Source of the DNA: Dasypus novemcinctus
Lineage: Eukaryota; Chordata; Mammalia; Cingulata; Dasypodidae
Assembly (NCBI RefSeq): GCF_030445035.2
Contig: NC_080677.1
Coordinates: 28,655,513-28,719,512, forward strand
Direction: 5' to 3'
DNA: 64,000 bases
The position numbers and the translations under genes are program-made. Numbering within the stretch: the first letter of the stretch is position 1; every line of letters begins with the position of its first letter. Shown in pieces: positions 22,401 through 34,400 of the stretch. The notes under the pieces were generated by a model, which was given only the letters and a program-made list of their open reading frames with translations, did no database searches and was not told the DNA's origin.

Positions 22401-25400
22401 GCGAGGGTGGGCCCCAGGGGCCGGGGGTAGAGAGAGGCTCCCTCGGGCTAGCCCACCTCTGCAGGGCAGTGCTGAAGCTCGGGCTTCCGGTCCGTGCTGG
22501 CCCTGCCTCACCAGGGGTCCTCGGGCAGGGATCCTCCCTGGGGCCCAGCCTCCCCGGTGGTGATTGAGGGCCTGACTGACCGTACTCTCCCTGTGTCTGC
22601 CCCCGAGGAAAGCAGGCTGGGCTGGCATTCAGGAGCCCGAGGAGGAGACCCTTTGCTTTCAAACTCACAGAAGACTACACAAGGTGTAAAACACATCGTC
22701 CGGTTGCCTGGCTACAGGTGTCACTTCCTGACAAGGGCCTGCCAAGCAGCAGCCGGCCCCTGAGTTCTGACCCCTCAGGGCTTTTCGGGGGCTGTTTCAC
22801 AGAGTCAAGGTCAGCCACTGCAGAGCAGGATGGCCCTGGTCTCTCAAGGGCACCTTGAGAACATTCCCAGGGCCCCACCCAGCATCCTGGCCTTCCCAGG
22901 TCTGCATCCACAAAAGCAGCAAGGAAGAGGGCTGGGGAGATCCCCAGACCTGCAGGTGCGGTAAGGCAGAAGCAGACAAGAGCACCGGCATGACCAACGC
23001 AGCTTGAGTCAGGAATCCCGAGGCCAGCTGCTGCCTGCTGTCCTTACGGTGGCATGGTCAAGAGCCTAGGGGCTGCAGTTAGACCAGAGAGTTTGGATCC
23101 TAACTGCTGCACCTTGCAGCCGGGTGACCCTGGACGAGCCACCTAACCCATGTGAGACTCAGTTTCCTCCTGTTAGAAACAGATCTAACTCGGATATTTA
23201 CTATAAAGATTGAGTGTGAGCCTTGGAGGAAACAGAGGCCCCTCATTTCAGAAGGGCCCCCCGGCTTCCCCACAGTAGAGCTCCCCGCCCTCAGAGGCAC
23301 CCGGGTTTACCAGCTGTCCACCACCTCTGCCTGCTCTGCCCTTCCCCTTTCCCCTGGTGGATGGGACCCTGTCCTCTCTGCCTGAGTCTAGCAGAGAAGG
23401 TCCCAGCTTCTCCAAGTCCCCCACTCCTTGCTTAACTTCTAATATCATCCATTTGCTTGCACAAAGGATATATATTATTAGCATTAAATTTGTGAAAAAC
23501 ATTTTAAAAGTCAAAGAAGAAAATATTAAGCACTCATTTTTTCCCACAACCCAGGAGTTTTTTAATTTTTTCTTCATTTTTTAAAGCAATTTTAAGTTTT
23601 CAGAAAAACTGCCTAGAAAGAACAGAGCTGCCTTATCTCCTGCCTCTGGGCACAGTTTCCCGTACTAGCAACATCTTGCATTACTGTGCTCCATTTGTCA
23701 CAATTGACTCCATTTGTCACAATTGAAGACCCAGTACTGATACATTATTATTAAATGAAGTCCATAGTTTTCATTCGCAGTCACTCTTTGTGTTGTCCAG
23801 TTCTCTGGGTTTTGACAGATTTGCAGTGTCTTTGTTTTAGTTGGCTTAAAGCTGCCCAAGGCAATATCCCAGGAATGGGTTGGCTTTTACAGAGGGGGGT
23901 TATTGGTTTGTAAGCTCACAGTCCCAATGCCGAGAAAAGTGTCCAAATCAAGACACCGTCAGGTGACGCTCTCTCCCTACAGATGGGCTGCAGGCGGTCC
24001 TGGACTCCTCTGTCTGGTGGGAAGGCACGTGGTGGCATCTGCCGGGCTCTGCCTTCTCCTCTGGGCTCCGTTGCTTTCTGCTTCTGGCTGCTCCATTGGT
24101 GACTTTCTCTCATCTTCTGTGGGTCCGTTTCTGAGCTCCTGTGGTTCCATTGATTTCAGCTTCTGGGTCTTCTGACTTTTCCTCTCTGTATACATCCCAT
24201 TTCTAAAGGGCCCACCCTGAACTACACCTTACTGAAATAATCTAATCAAGAGGCCCTTAACTGACTCTAATCCAAAGGTCCCACCTGCAGTAGGTCCACA
24301 CCCACAGGAATGAATCAGCTCCAAGGACCTGATGTTTTCTGAGGTCCATAGAATGCCTCCAACTACCACAGTCACGGGTCCACCACCACGACATCAAAAA
24401 GAGCAGTTTCGCTGCCCGGAAAATGTCCTGTGCTCCACCTGATTTTATAATGTCTTATATCTCCCCAGGAATCTATCAATCCATAGAACTTTATGTTTTT
24501 AAATTTTTATTATTTTACAAAATGGGATGATACTGTGCTCGTATTTTGTAACCTGCTTCTTCCTCTGACAAGCCGGAGTGAACACGGCCCATGTCGCTCA
24601 GTGCTCCTGAGGCTGACGGCCCTGCCGCGCAGCCAGCGTGAGGATGCCCCTTTTGACTTCAGAAGTTGTTTCTCAGGTGCCCACGTGGTAGTGACCTTCA
24701 TAGTGTCCAGTCATTGAGAAAATGCACAGTGACCAGCATAAGGTGCAAAACCAGTAAAACCAGATAATGTCATTGTTTAGACACACCCATGTAAGTGATA
24801 AAAAAGAAAAAAGAAAGAAGAGTAAGGGAATGATAAATGCAACATTCAAGAGAATGTTCCCTCCGAGGAAAGAGCATATAGATAAATACGTGTAATAATC
24901 TAGTTTTGGATTGGGTGGTTGATTCAAGGGTGTTCATTATCTTTACTGCACTGCAAACTTGCATAAAAGAGAAGACTAAAATAAAGTAAAGGGAGGCCAC
25001 ACAAGGACTAATGATGAAAAGGGGTCATGAATCAAGGATTATGATCATCCAATTGTCTGCCCCTGAGGTCCAAATAAAGAGAACACACACGCGATCTCAA
25101 GAGCCTGCTATATGACTTCAGGCAGGCCTAAAATGGATTGTTTCTATTTTGTTCATCACAGCAGCATCTACACATATTTGAAAAATAACAAGGCATAGAT
25201 TTTGAGGCATGTTATTATTCGGTCTGTAGACAATAGAGGGGTATGAGTGGATTCAGGGATCCCTTAAGAAACCTCCCAGTCCAACACACACACACATACA
25301 CACACACACATCACACACACACAAACTGGGGCTGGTCCAATGGAAAGAGAACCTTGCCAGGGAGACAGGAGACCTGGATTTTAGTCCAGCTTTGCCTCAA

Positions 25401-28400
25401 AGGCATTTGCTCTTTCAGGAGTGACTCCCTGGTGCAGGATGGGGCCTTCCGATGGGAGCAGGGGACCAGTTAGTGAAGAGCAGGCCCAGCTTGCCCTCGG
25501 AGTCGCAGTGTGGTAAAGGAGACAGTGGGAAACCAGCAACCTCAATGCCACACTGGCCAGCCCTAGGCAACGGGCAGCAGGAGGTCCACACGAGACAGGC
25601 AGGTGAGAGGTGACAGCTCAGCTGGAGTTTCGAAGGAGACGTGGGAGCCAGCGAGACTAACTCAGGTCTAAAGAGGCCAGGGCATCCCCCACAGAGAGAG
25701 CAGCACAAGCCAAGGTAGAGGGGTAGAGAATCCTTCCAGGGAATGGCAGGTAGCTCAGAGGGGCATCTCAAGTGAAGCAGGAAGGAGAGGTGGCGACAGG
25801 TGATCACAAAGGATCTTCTTTGCAAGGCCAAAGAGTTGGACTCCACCTTGAGGCAATGGGGAGCCATTGAGAGTTTTGTGAGAAGTGACATGATCAAATG
25901 TGTGGCACTAAAAACTGCCATGTGGAGGAGACGGGGAGCTCAGTCAGGCACTGCTTCAGAGAGGACGATGGCCTTGGAGGGACAAGAGGGGGAGCATTCC
26001 TTTTCCTTTTCTGGGCATTTGTTTGTCCATCTATTAAAAAAGGACAGGGGCTTGGGGTGTGCTTAGGGCTCTTTCTGGTCCTACAGCCTAGTTCTATGGC
26101 TCCACGGGAAAACACCAGCTAGAGGGGGGCAGCGTCTGTGCTGCGGGGCGAGGGCGGGCTGCAGCCAGGCCCCTCCTGCCGCCACGCCCTCGGCAACCCC
26201 ACGGGGCTCCCATTAACCCCCCAGCTGGGCCCTAGCTCTGCACTCTCCCTGTGCCCTCCCTGTGGCCCAGAGCAGCTCCCTGGAGAAGCAGAGACATCTG
26301 TCCCCTTAACTCCTGGTTTCCTGAGGGTTCTTGAGATGGGAGACGCATGAGTGTGTGACAATGGGAAATGTGTAACCATGTGCGAAGCTCTGTGTTCCTA
26401 CTGTGCTATGCAGACCTGCTGGGTGCTGTGTAGAGACTGGCCTCTGGGAGCATGACGTGTGCCTGTGACCTTGCCAGGAACACTGCATCTAAATCAGAAG
26501 CGGACCAAGGCCTGAGACCCAGGGCACCAGGCTCACCAGCCCCACCCCTTACTGCTCACACAGTTGTCCCCCACAGCCCCGCCACTCTTCCCTGTACTTA
26601 TTTGCCAACTTATTCCTGTCCCCACCAGCCTGGGACGCACAATCTGGCACAGACTCTTCTCCCTCAGCCTAGCCTGACCAGGGAAAGGGCAGGCCCAGCT
26701 TCAGAAACCTACTTGTATCCCATCTACCTCTGCTGCCTAATTGAGGCAAAAGGTCCAGACTTTGTATTTTTGTAGTTGGATTTAATCTAATTGAAGAAAG
26801 TTTTGATTCTTTCCAATTTCTTCCTTATTTACCTATCTGCAAACAGAAAGTCTTTTCCAGTTGCCCCTTCATCACATAGCAGACAATCGTGCCCACAATG
26901 ATTAAGAGCCTTGTGAAATGGCCTGGCATCTGGAAACCAGGGGACCAGGGGAGTCGGCTCAGGTCCTGACTGTCCATGCAAGATGCAGGATAACCTTTGG
27001 TTTTACCACCAGAATGGTCACTTCCCAAAGGAAGCTTTGCAATCCAGGTTCCCAGGCCAACCCTTCTATTCTGCAGAAATCGGCATGTGAGACGAGGAAT
27101 CCTTGGCCTCTGGTGGCTGGGAGCGCCCCACCTCCTGGGATGAGCACGTTAGTAACTGAAGCTTGCCTCGGTTTCACCCTTTCACCCTGCACTGTGGTGT
27201 GGGAAGGGCCCTCCTTTGTGCATGAAGGAGACTGTTCTCAGTGAAGACACGGGCTCATCCAGCCAGTCACACTGGCTTCCGTGGGACCCTGTGGGACGGG
27301 GCTCTGCCTGGGGCTAGGGTTGGGACTCCAACCACCCCCCCACACACACGCGCGCACACATAACACTCCCAGCTTTGGACGATGGAGACCTTGGGACTTT
27401 GTCTCTGCAGCTGCCCAGGGCCAAGCCAAGGGCTCTCACTGTGCAGTCAAGAGGCAGAGGACAGACCTGCTGGCTGGTCTGCACCTTGCACCTGCCAGTC
27501 CCCAGGCCCTGGAGAGATTCCAGTGCTCAGGCCTGAACTCTCTCTCTCTCTGCCTGGCAGTGACGGCAGCATTGATATGAAGGCTGGTGAGACTGTAGCC
27601 CACAAAGGCAGCCCAGCCTGCCTCTTGCCTGTCTCTGCTAGGGGTCTGGCACTGGTGTGGGCGATCCCAGGTGAAGTCAGACTTCCCTGGCAACTTTGGT
27701 TCTTAGTGGAGGATGGCAGACTAGGTCCCAGCTCTCCCAGCCCTCGAATAGTAGAAATACATCTTCCCCGGCCTTCTGCATCTCAGAACTTGAGCTTCTC
27801 CGCACTGGGAGTGGCCTCGGAGACCATTTCACTGATGGAGGAGCAGCTCCCAAAAGGGCAAGAGTCCTGCCTGGTAAGGTGGCAGGGAGAGTAGAGGAGA
27901 CAGAGGCGGGACCAGAACCCAGCCTGAGCTGGTGTACGGCACACCCTGGGCCCTGTTCCCTGAGCCCACTCTGCAGACTTGCGGGGCACATGGACGGTGC
28001 GGCGGGAACAAAGCCCCAGCAGACAGTCCCGGCAGAGGGCAGGTGGCAAATCCCATGTAACGAGTTTTAGCTGCTGTAGGGCCTGATTCCCTCTGCCCTC
28101 CCGCCTGTCCCTTTCCCCTCTGGTGCTGTGACCAGCCTCTGCCCATGCCAGGAAGCAGAGTGATGTACCTCACTTCTCACTTTATTCTCTCTGGTATCCA
28201 AGGCTTAAGACCGGAGGATTTGAAGTCCTCTAAATAATTTCAACCAATTTCTCCTTTAGACTCCCCAGGTCATTAAAAGGGCAACACTATCTCCCCAGCC
28301 ACCCAAGCAGGAGATTTGTTACCCTTGCCTCCTTGTTCAGGTTCAAAGCTACCCACCCACTGCTCACTCCAGTCCCTCCTCACCAAAGCCTGCTTCTCTC

Positions 28401-31400
28401 TCCATCCTTCCTCCCAAATACATTGTCCAGATCTTCACTGGTTCGGACCATTTCATTAAAACTTCTGTGGCCTCCCTGCTTTCCTCGAAGCCCCTTCAAT
28501 CCATGTCCTTCCCAGACTCCAGAGGGGATTTTCTAAAGCGCAGACGTGAGCGAGGACTCTCCGCCCCCATCCACTTTCGTGTCCTCACTCAGGGAGAAGA
28601 AACTCAGGCGGACTCTGGTGGGAGTCGAGGGCGGGGAGTTGTCCCTTGGTTAGGGAAGCTGAGGTGGGTGTCTCCGGCGGGCAGGCGCGCTTTGCTTCCC
28701 CCTGCAGCTCCGGGGCCAGGGATCGCTGGACGGGACATTCGCCATCCCGTCCCGCCGCCATCCCGTCCCGCAGCCCGCCTCCGGACCTCGTAGCTGGAAG
28801 GCAGCGGAAGCCTGAGAAGGCGGACGCGGGGCAGCCCCGAGTGCGGGTGGCCTCGGGCTGCGCCCCACCGGGAGGAGCCGCCCGGCGCCGCCCCCTGGCG
28901 CCGCCATTGGCCGTGGCTGAGCGGTGGAACCGCAGCTCCGTGCGCTTCGCAGCTCCTCTCCGGGCAGGTCCGGACTTGGCAGCTCCGGGAGATCGGGCGC
29001 GGCGCCGGGAGGCTGCCGGGCAGGTCGAGGCTGGGCCGGCCGGGACCAGAACCCGGAGCGCTCCCCGCCGCTCCCTCTCGTACCCACTCCCCGGCAGCCG
29101 CGCGAGGCGCGCACTCACACTCCCACTGGGCGCGCGGCTGGGGGCGCGATGGAAGCGGCGCTGCTTCAGAGCTTGCTGGAGGCCAACTGCAGCCTGGTGC
29201 TGGCCGAAGAGCCGCTCTCGGATGGCTGGGGGTCGTTGCTGGACCCCGAGGGTAGGCGGGCGGCGAGCGGACCCGGGCGGCGCGGGCGCCTCTCCTGGCG
29301 CGCTCGGTGCGCGCCGGGCCCCGCGCTCCCAGCGCCTCCCACCCTGCGTCCGGTGGCGCCCCGCGACCACCACTCTGAGTCCCACTCCACTCTCTCCCGT
29401 CGTCAGGCTCCTATTCCTACTGCAACACGACCTTGGACCAGATCGGGACGTGCTGGCCCCGAAGCGTGGCTGGAGCCCTCGTGGAGAGGCCGTGTCCCGA
29501 GTACTTCAACGGCGTCAAGTACAACACCACCCGTGAGTGCCCTCGGGCCCACCCCTGTGGGCTCTGCTGCCTCCCGGAAAGGCAGTTTAGGGCGTGGGGA
29601 GGGCTCCGCACCCAGTGACTGAAGGCCGCGGTACCGCCAACCCGCTGGCGATGAGGATCCTTATAATGTTGGGATCGCGCCCTCCGTAGATTCGGATCTC
29701 AGTAGGCAATTCGGTGCCCACAATTCACGTGCTCCTCGCGGTGAGCCCAGAAAAAGCGGAGAAGGAATACTTTCTCCTCTTTGAGGGTAGACCTTTCACA
29801 TCCTGTGGTCCGGGTGCCTAGAGTTCCCCCATCAGGGGTCCATCTCTTTGACGGTGCCCCACCACCACCATCCTACAGGGACAGATACACATGCTCAGTC
29901 CCCAGCCCCCAGGGCGAATGTGGTGCGCAGACTCTACTACAGGAGCGGAGGGCAGGAGGCAGGAAGGGGGGAGATAGCTAGTGCTGGGGTATGAGGCGGG
30001 GGATGGAAGGCTGTGCAGAGAGAGCATGGAGGCTGGGGAGCCCGTGAGTGCCAGGTGCCGACGGACCCCTCCCTGCCGGATGTCCTGACACTGGCCTGCT
30101 GGGCTGTGAGTCAAGGGCCTGTGGGCAGCATCTCTTGGCACCCCAGGTAATGCGCGATGTCTGAATCAGGACCACCCGCCCCCCACTCCCAGGGAGAACA
30201 GCCTGTGCCCTCCTTCCTCCCCCAAATCAGACTGCCCTGAAGCTCTGTGGGGAAGAAGGCAGCAGAGCTGCTGGAGGTCTGCAGCCTGAGGTGGGGTAGT
30301 TTCAGCCGGCCCTGGCTCTGAAGCGGGCAGGGGTCGCTGCTGGGGAAGGTCTGATCCAGCCAGGTGGGAGTGTCTGGATGTTGTGTCAGTGTCTGTTTGA
30401 GGCGGGGGACTGAGCCATCACTAGCCAACCCTGACAGCCCCTTGCATCTCTAGTTCACTGCCCTAGCAGTGTATCCTGAGACCCTACATGGGGGCTGTTT
30501 GATCCAAGCCCCTCATCTTGGAAACAGCCTAGTAACACCCTTCCAGATTGTCTGTGGCTGAACCGAGGCCCAGCTCCCTGTCATCTTACACACACACACA
30601 TACACACATGCATGCATGCCCCAGCTCTGAGAGGCCAAGGCCTTAGAAAGGAGAGATGGTTTGAAGGCAAAGCAGCACGGGCTGCATTCAATGCCAAGTG
30701 ACATTCTCCAGGTTGTACCTGCTGAGAGTCCTAGTGGACCCAGAAAGCATCTATGCTCTGATGAATCCAGGACAGAGGTGTTCTAAGGGAAGGGAGTGGT
30801 AGGGAAGTGGGGCCTCTGCAAGGAAGATTTCTGCAAAATCTGAGGACGTGCTGCTGGCCACAGTTCAAACCAAGCTCCCTGGAAGGAACCGAGACCCCAA
30901 CCCAGGAGGTGCACCACAGAGAGGGTGACTTCCATGCTCCTTCCCAATCCTGAGATTACAGAACAGTATTTTTTGGATTCTGTGAACTGACTGGGATGGA
31001 GCCATGGGGATCAGAGTCCCTGGTTCGGAATGAGCCAGAGAATGAGGGCCATCCAGGGAGGAGTTGAGTGACAGAGCATCCCAGCCCACACAGCCTGATA
31101 GCCGGTAGAAGCTCTGCTCTCCAGCCCTCTTCGCCTCCCCAGCCAACCTTTGTCTCCAGGTCTTCCAGCAGAGCCAAGCCCTGTATTACTCAGTTTACTG
31201 AACACCCACCGTGTGCCAGCCACTGCGTTGGTATTGATACCCTCAGTCACAAATGCAGCAAACGAAGAGGCTACAGAGTGATAAGCGCCCTGGTGAGGGA
31301 GAGCCAGGGGACCACAGGAATGGGAGGTGAGGGCCACACAGGGAAGGCTTCCCAAAGGAGGTGAGGGAGCCCATATCAGACCACTCACTTCACATGAGAT

Positions 31401-34400
31401 GAAACGCTGAAAAGAGGTCGGGCTCAGGCTCCATTGAGTCCATTGAGTTGGCAAATGTGGTGCCAGTTAGCTCCTGATAGCCAGTGAACAGTTTTCTTCA
31501 TTTGGACCAAAGCGTTGCCTGCACTGTAACTGCTGGGGAACAGGAGAGGTAGTGGGGGCGGGGGGTGGACGCTGCGAGGGCAGTGGACAGTCAGCCAAGG
31601 TGGGGAGAGCAAAGGCAGCTAATGGCCAGGGAAATGAGCTGATGGACTTCCGCTCCCGGCCGCTGCTGCCTCCTTCTCTGTGTGCCTTTTCAGTGGGATC
31701 CTTTCCTTTAGACAACGATACAGAGAGGAAAACTGCTCCCATGAGAGGCCTGGGGGAGGAGGACGAAGAGCCAGGGCTCCTCTTCCCTGCCCCACTTTTG
31801 TTGTGCTACAGCCAAAGCGCCATTGCTGGGGCTGGGAAGCAGCGGAGACATTAGACTCCACGACCTCTCCACTCGGCTGAACTCAGAGCCAACCTGGGCA
31901 TGGATACAAGGAGCTGAGGCTCCCGACCAGACTTGGTCAGGAGAGGTCAAGATGGGTCCAAGTCCCCTCTAGGGTGTCCTAGCCCCTCTAATGTGTCCCA
32001 GCACCCCCAATGCATCCTGCCCCCCCCCCCCCCAGCATGCCTGAGCCTGCCGGTGTGGCCACGCCACCCCCTCCCAGTATCCGAGCCTCCTCCAGGGATC
32101 GCTCCACCACCCCTGCTGTGGCTTTGGGGCCAAAGTTCCCTCAGGTTTGGACTGTCATTTCACACATGTTCATTCCTTTAATCCTTTTCAACCACCGAAT
32201 GAAGAAGTCATTGTATTACCCTGATATTACACATGGGGAAACTGAGGCATGGAGATGTTAAATGACTTTCCAAAAGTCACTTATTTCATGTGTCATTGTT
32301 GGGGACAGGCCTGGCATAGGGGTGTAAGCCTCAGGGAAGGGGCCAGATAGACGCTGCCCTCTGGTTTGAGGAAGGAGAAGCTGTGAATACAGAGACTCAA
32401 GTCTGCATTCTCAGTCCCCAGTGAGGCCCCATGTCTGCTCACACTCTGACCCTACAGGCCCAGGGTCAGAAGCTACCTATGTGTGCTGTTTCCCTGCTGG
32501 AAGAGGGGCAAGGTGAGAAGAGGCCTGCCCACCACAGTGGTTGGTTGTCTAAGAGAAGGAGGAAGGAAGTGGAAGGAGAAGAATGCTTCCTCTCCCTGTC
32601 TCTTATGGGTGGGAAATGATTGTGGTCCAGAGATGGAAAGACATCTGCCCAGGGCAGCACAGTAAAACAGAGCCTTGAAAGGTTTGGGCTGGCCTTGGGA
32701 GCCCCTTGCTCTAGCACCTCTGCAGGCCCAGGGTCCAGGTGGCAGAGAATATAAAGTCTAAGGCCTTGTCACAGGGAGGACAGGGGCAGCCACTCCCTGA
32801 CCTCCCAACCCTCTCTGTCAGGAATCCCCCAGGCATTTAATCGCCCTTCTCCTGTCCAAGCCCACCTCTTACTGTGTTTGTGGGTACATTGCCCCTTCCC
32901 CTCAAAGGTGGGTAAGACCTGAGCCTGCCCTCTAGGAGCTCCTGTTCTGGAGAGAAAGAGAGAATCTTAAAGAGGACTTTTTGATAATTTCTCTTAAGTG
33001 AAACAGGAAAATCAAGGCTGTAGGAGCACATGGAAAGGGCTTAATTCCAAGAGGAGGGGAAGTTGGGAAGATTTCATGGAGGAAGTGTCACACACAGCCT
33101 TGAAATATTGGGCCAATGATGGAAGGGGAGCGGAGCACAGGTGAGGAGGAGAGGAAAGTTAAGGGGCCAGATCATGGAGGCCTTGAGTGCTAGACACAGG
33201 CATTGCCCAGACTCTTGGTTTTAGAGACCTTGGCTGCTTGTCCATGGCCCCGTGGTGCAGGACCAAAAACCTCTGGAAGGACGCGACATGATTTTCAGTA
33301 TGTACCATTTAAATCTAAATCTAGAGCTGGCCGAGGATGTTGACCTTGTCCCTCCTGTCTCTTCCCTCCTCCTCAATGACCCTCCCTGCCCACCCCATCC
33401 CCCAGCCCTAAAGAGTCTGGAGCCCTAAAGAACTACTGAAGAGGGTGTTCCATCCGCCAAAGGGCTCCTGCTTGGCCCTTTGTGCAGTCGTTGGGTTCTG
33501 CTGACCACCCACCTTAAATCAGGTGCTCCAAAGTCTGCCAGGTGGCTCCTTTCCCGGTACAGGCAGGAGTGGGTGGTTGGGGTTGAAAAGAGTGGAAGGA
33601 ACCTGGGCCCAGATTCAGAAGTGTGGGGTTTAAATATTGGCTTTGCCATGACTCACTGAGTGACTGGCAGGTCCTTCTCATCCAAGTCTGTTTCCTTCTC
33701 TGTGTGATGGGGACAGAATACACTGACCTCACAGGGCTATGTCAAGATTGGCGAGGCACCACTGCTTGGGGCTGCCTGTGGACAGCTAGGGCATTGTCAC
33801 CAAGAGGGTGGGAGGGGAAGGGATTCGAGGGGGCCCTGGGACCAGAAGGAGGAGCAATCGTGTCCTTGAATCTGGGAGAGGGCTGCCTTCCCCAAGGACG
33901 ACTGTCTTAGTTCTGGGGTAGCCTGGTCCTCTCTAACTCTGGGGCCTCTGTCATAGCATCTTGTGCAGGACCATCTGTCCATCTAGACTGAAAGGGTCTG
34001 CTCCCCAATGGCCACTGGAGAGATGCAGTCCCTTGGCCCCCGGAGGTTGCCACTGGTGTCACGGGAAGGACATAGGATCCTGCCAGCCAGAGAAATCTTC
34101 CCTCCACATTACTTCATAGAAGCTATGGGTTGAGAGCCAGTTCTAATGCTGGCTGTGCCAGTGACAGCTTGTCTCACCTTTGGGCAGTTTTTCTTACTCT
34201 TTAGACCTCAGTTCCTCTGCCCTAGTGGGTGAATGACCTTAATGAGTTCCAGTGGCCCCCTTCCCCTGATGTTCCTCTGTTCCTCAGCAGCCTCAGGGGT
34301 TCCCCTGTTTGCCTTCTCCTCCCACCGCCGCCCCCCCACACGCTGGCGTCATGGCGACAAGAGCCCATTGAGTGTTGCTAAGGAGGGATGACGGGAAGGA

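Larger units (their letters stand above)
22361..29406 (+). other. CRHR2: CRHR2 intron 2 with the alpha first exon embedded
   Basis: From the beta exon 2 donor to the exon 4 acceptor. It contains a MIR, an L1M piece, an LTR-like repeat, a CA run, an old unassigned repeat and the alpha promoter island. A third, gamma, first exon is known in human between beta and alpha. I could not recognise an equivalent here. Confidence 0.7.

Noticed and set aside
22361-29100. A gamma-type first exon of CRHR2
   Set aside because: Known in human, but I do not recall its sequence well enough to match anything here, and no candidate stood out.
28646-29536. A 296-codon open frame through the alpha CpG island
   Set aside because: It is out of frame with the alpha exon and arises from CpG-rich sequence with few stops.
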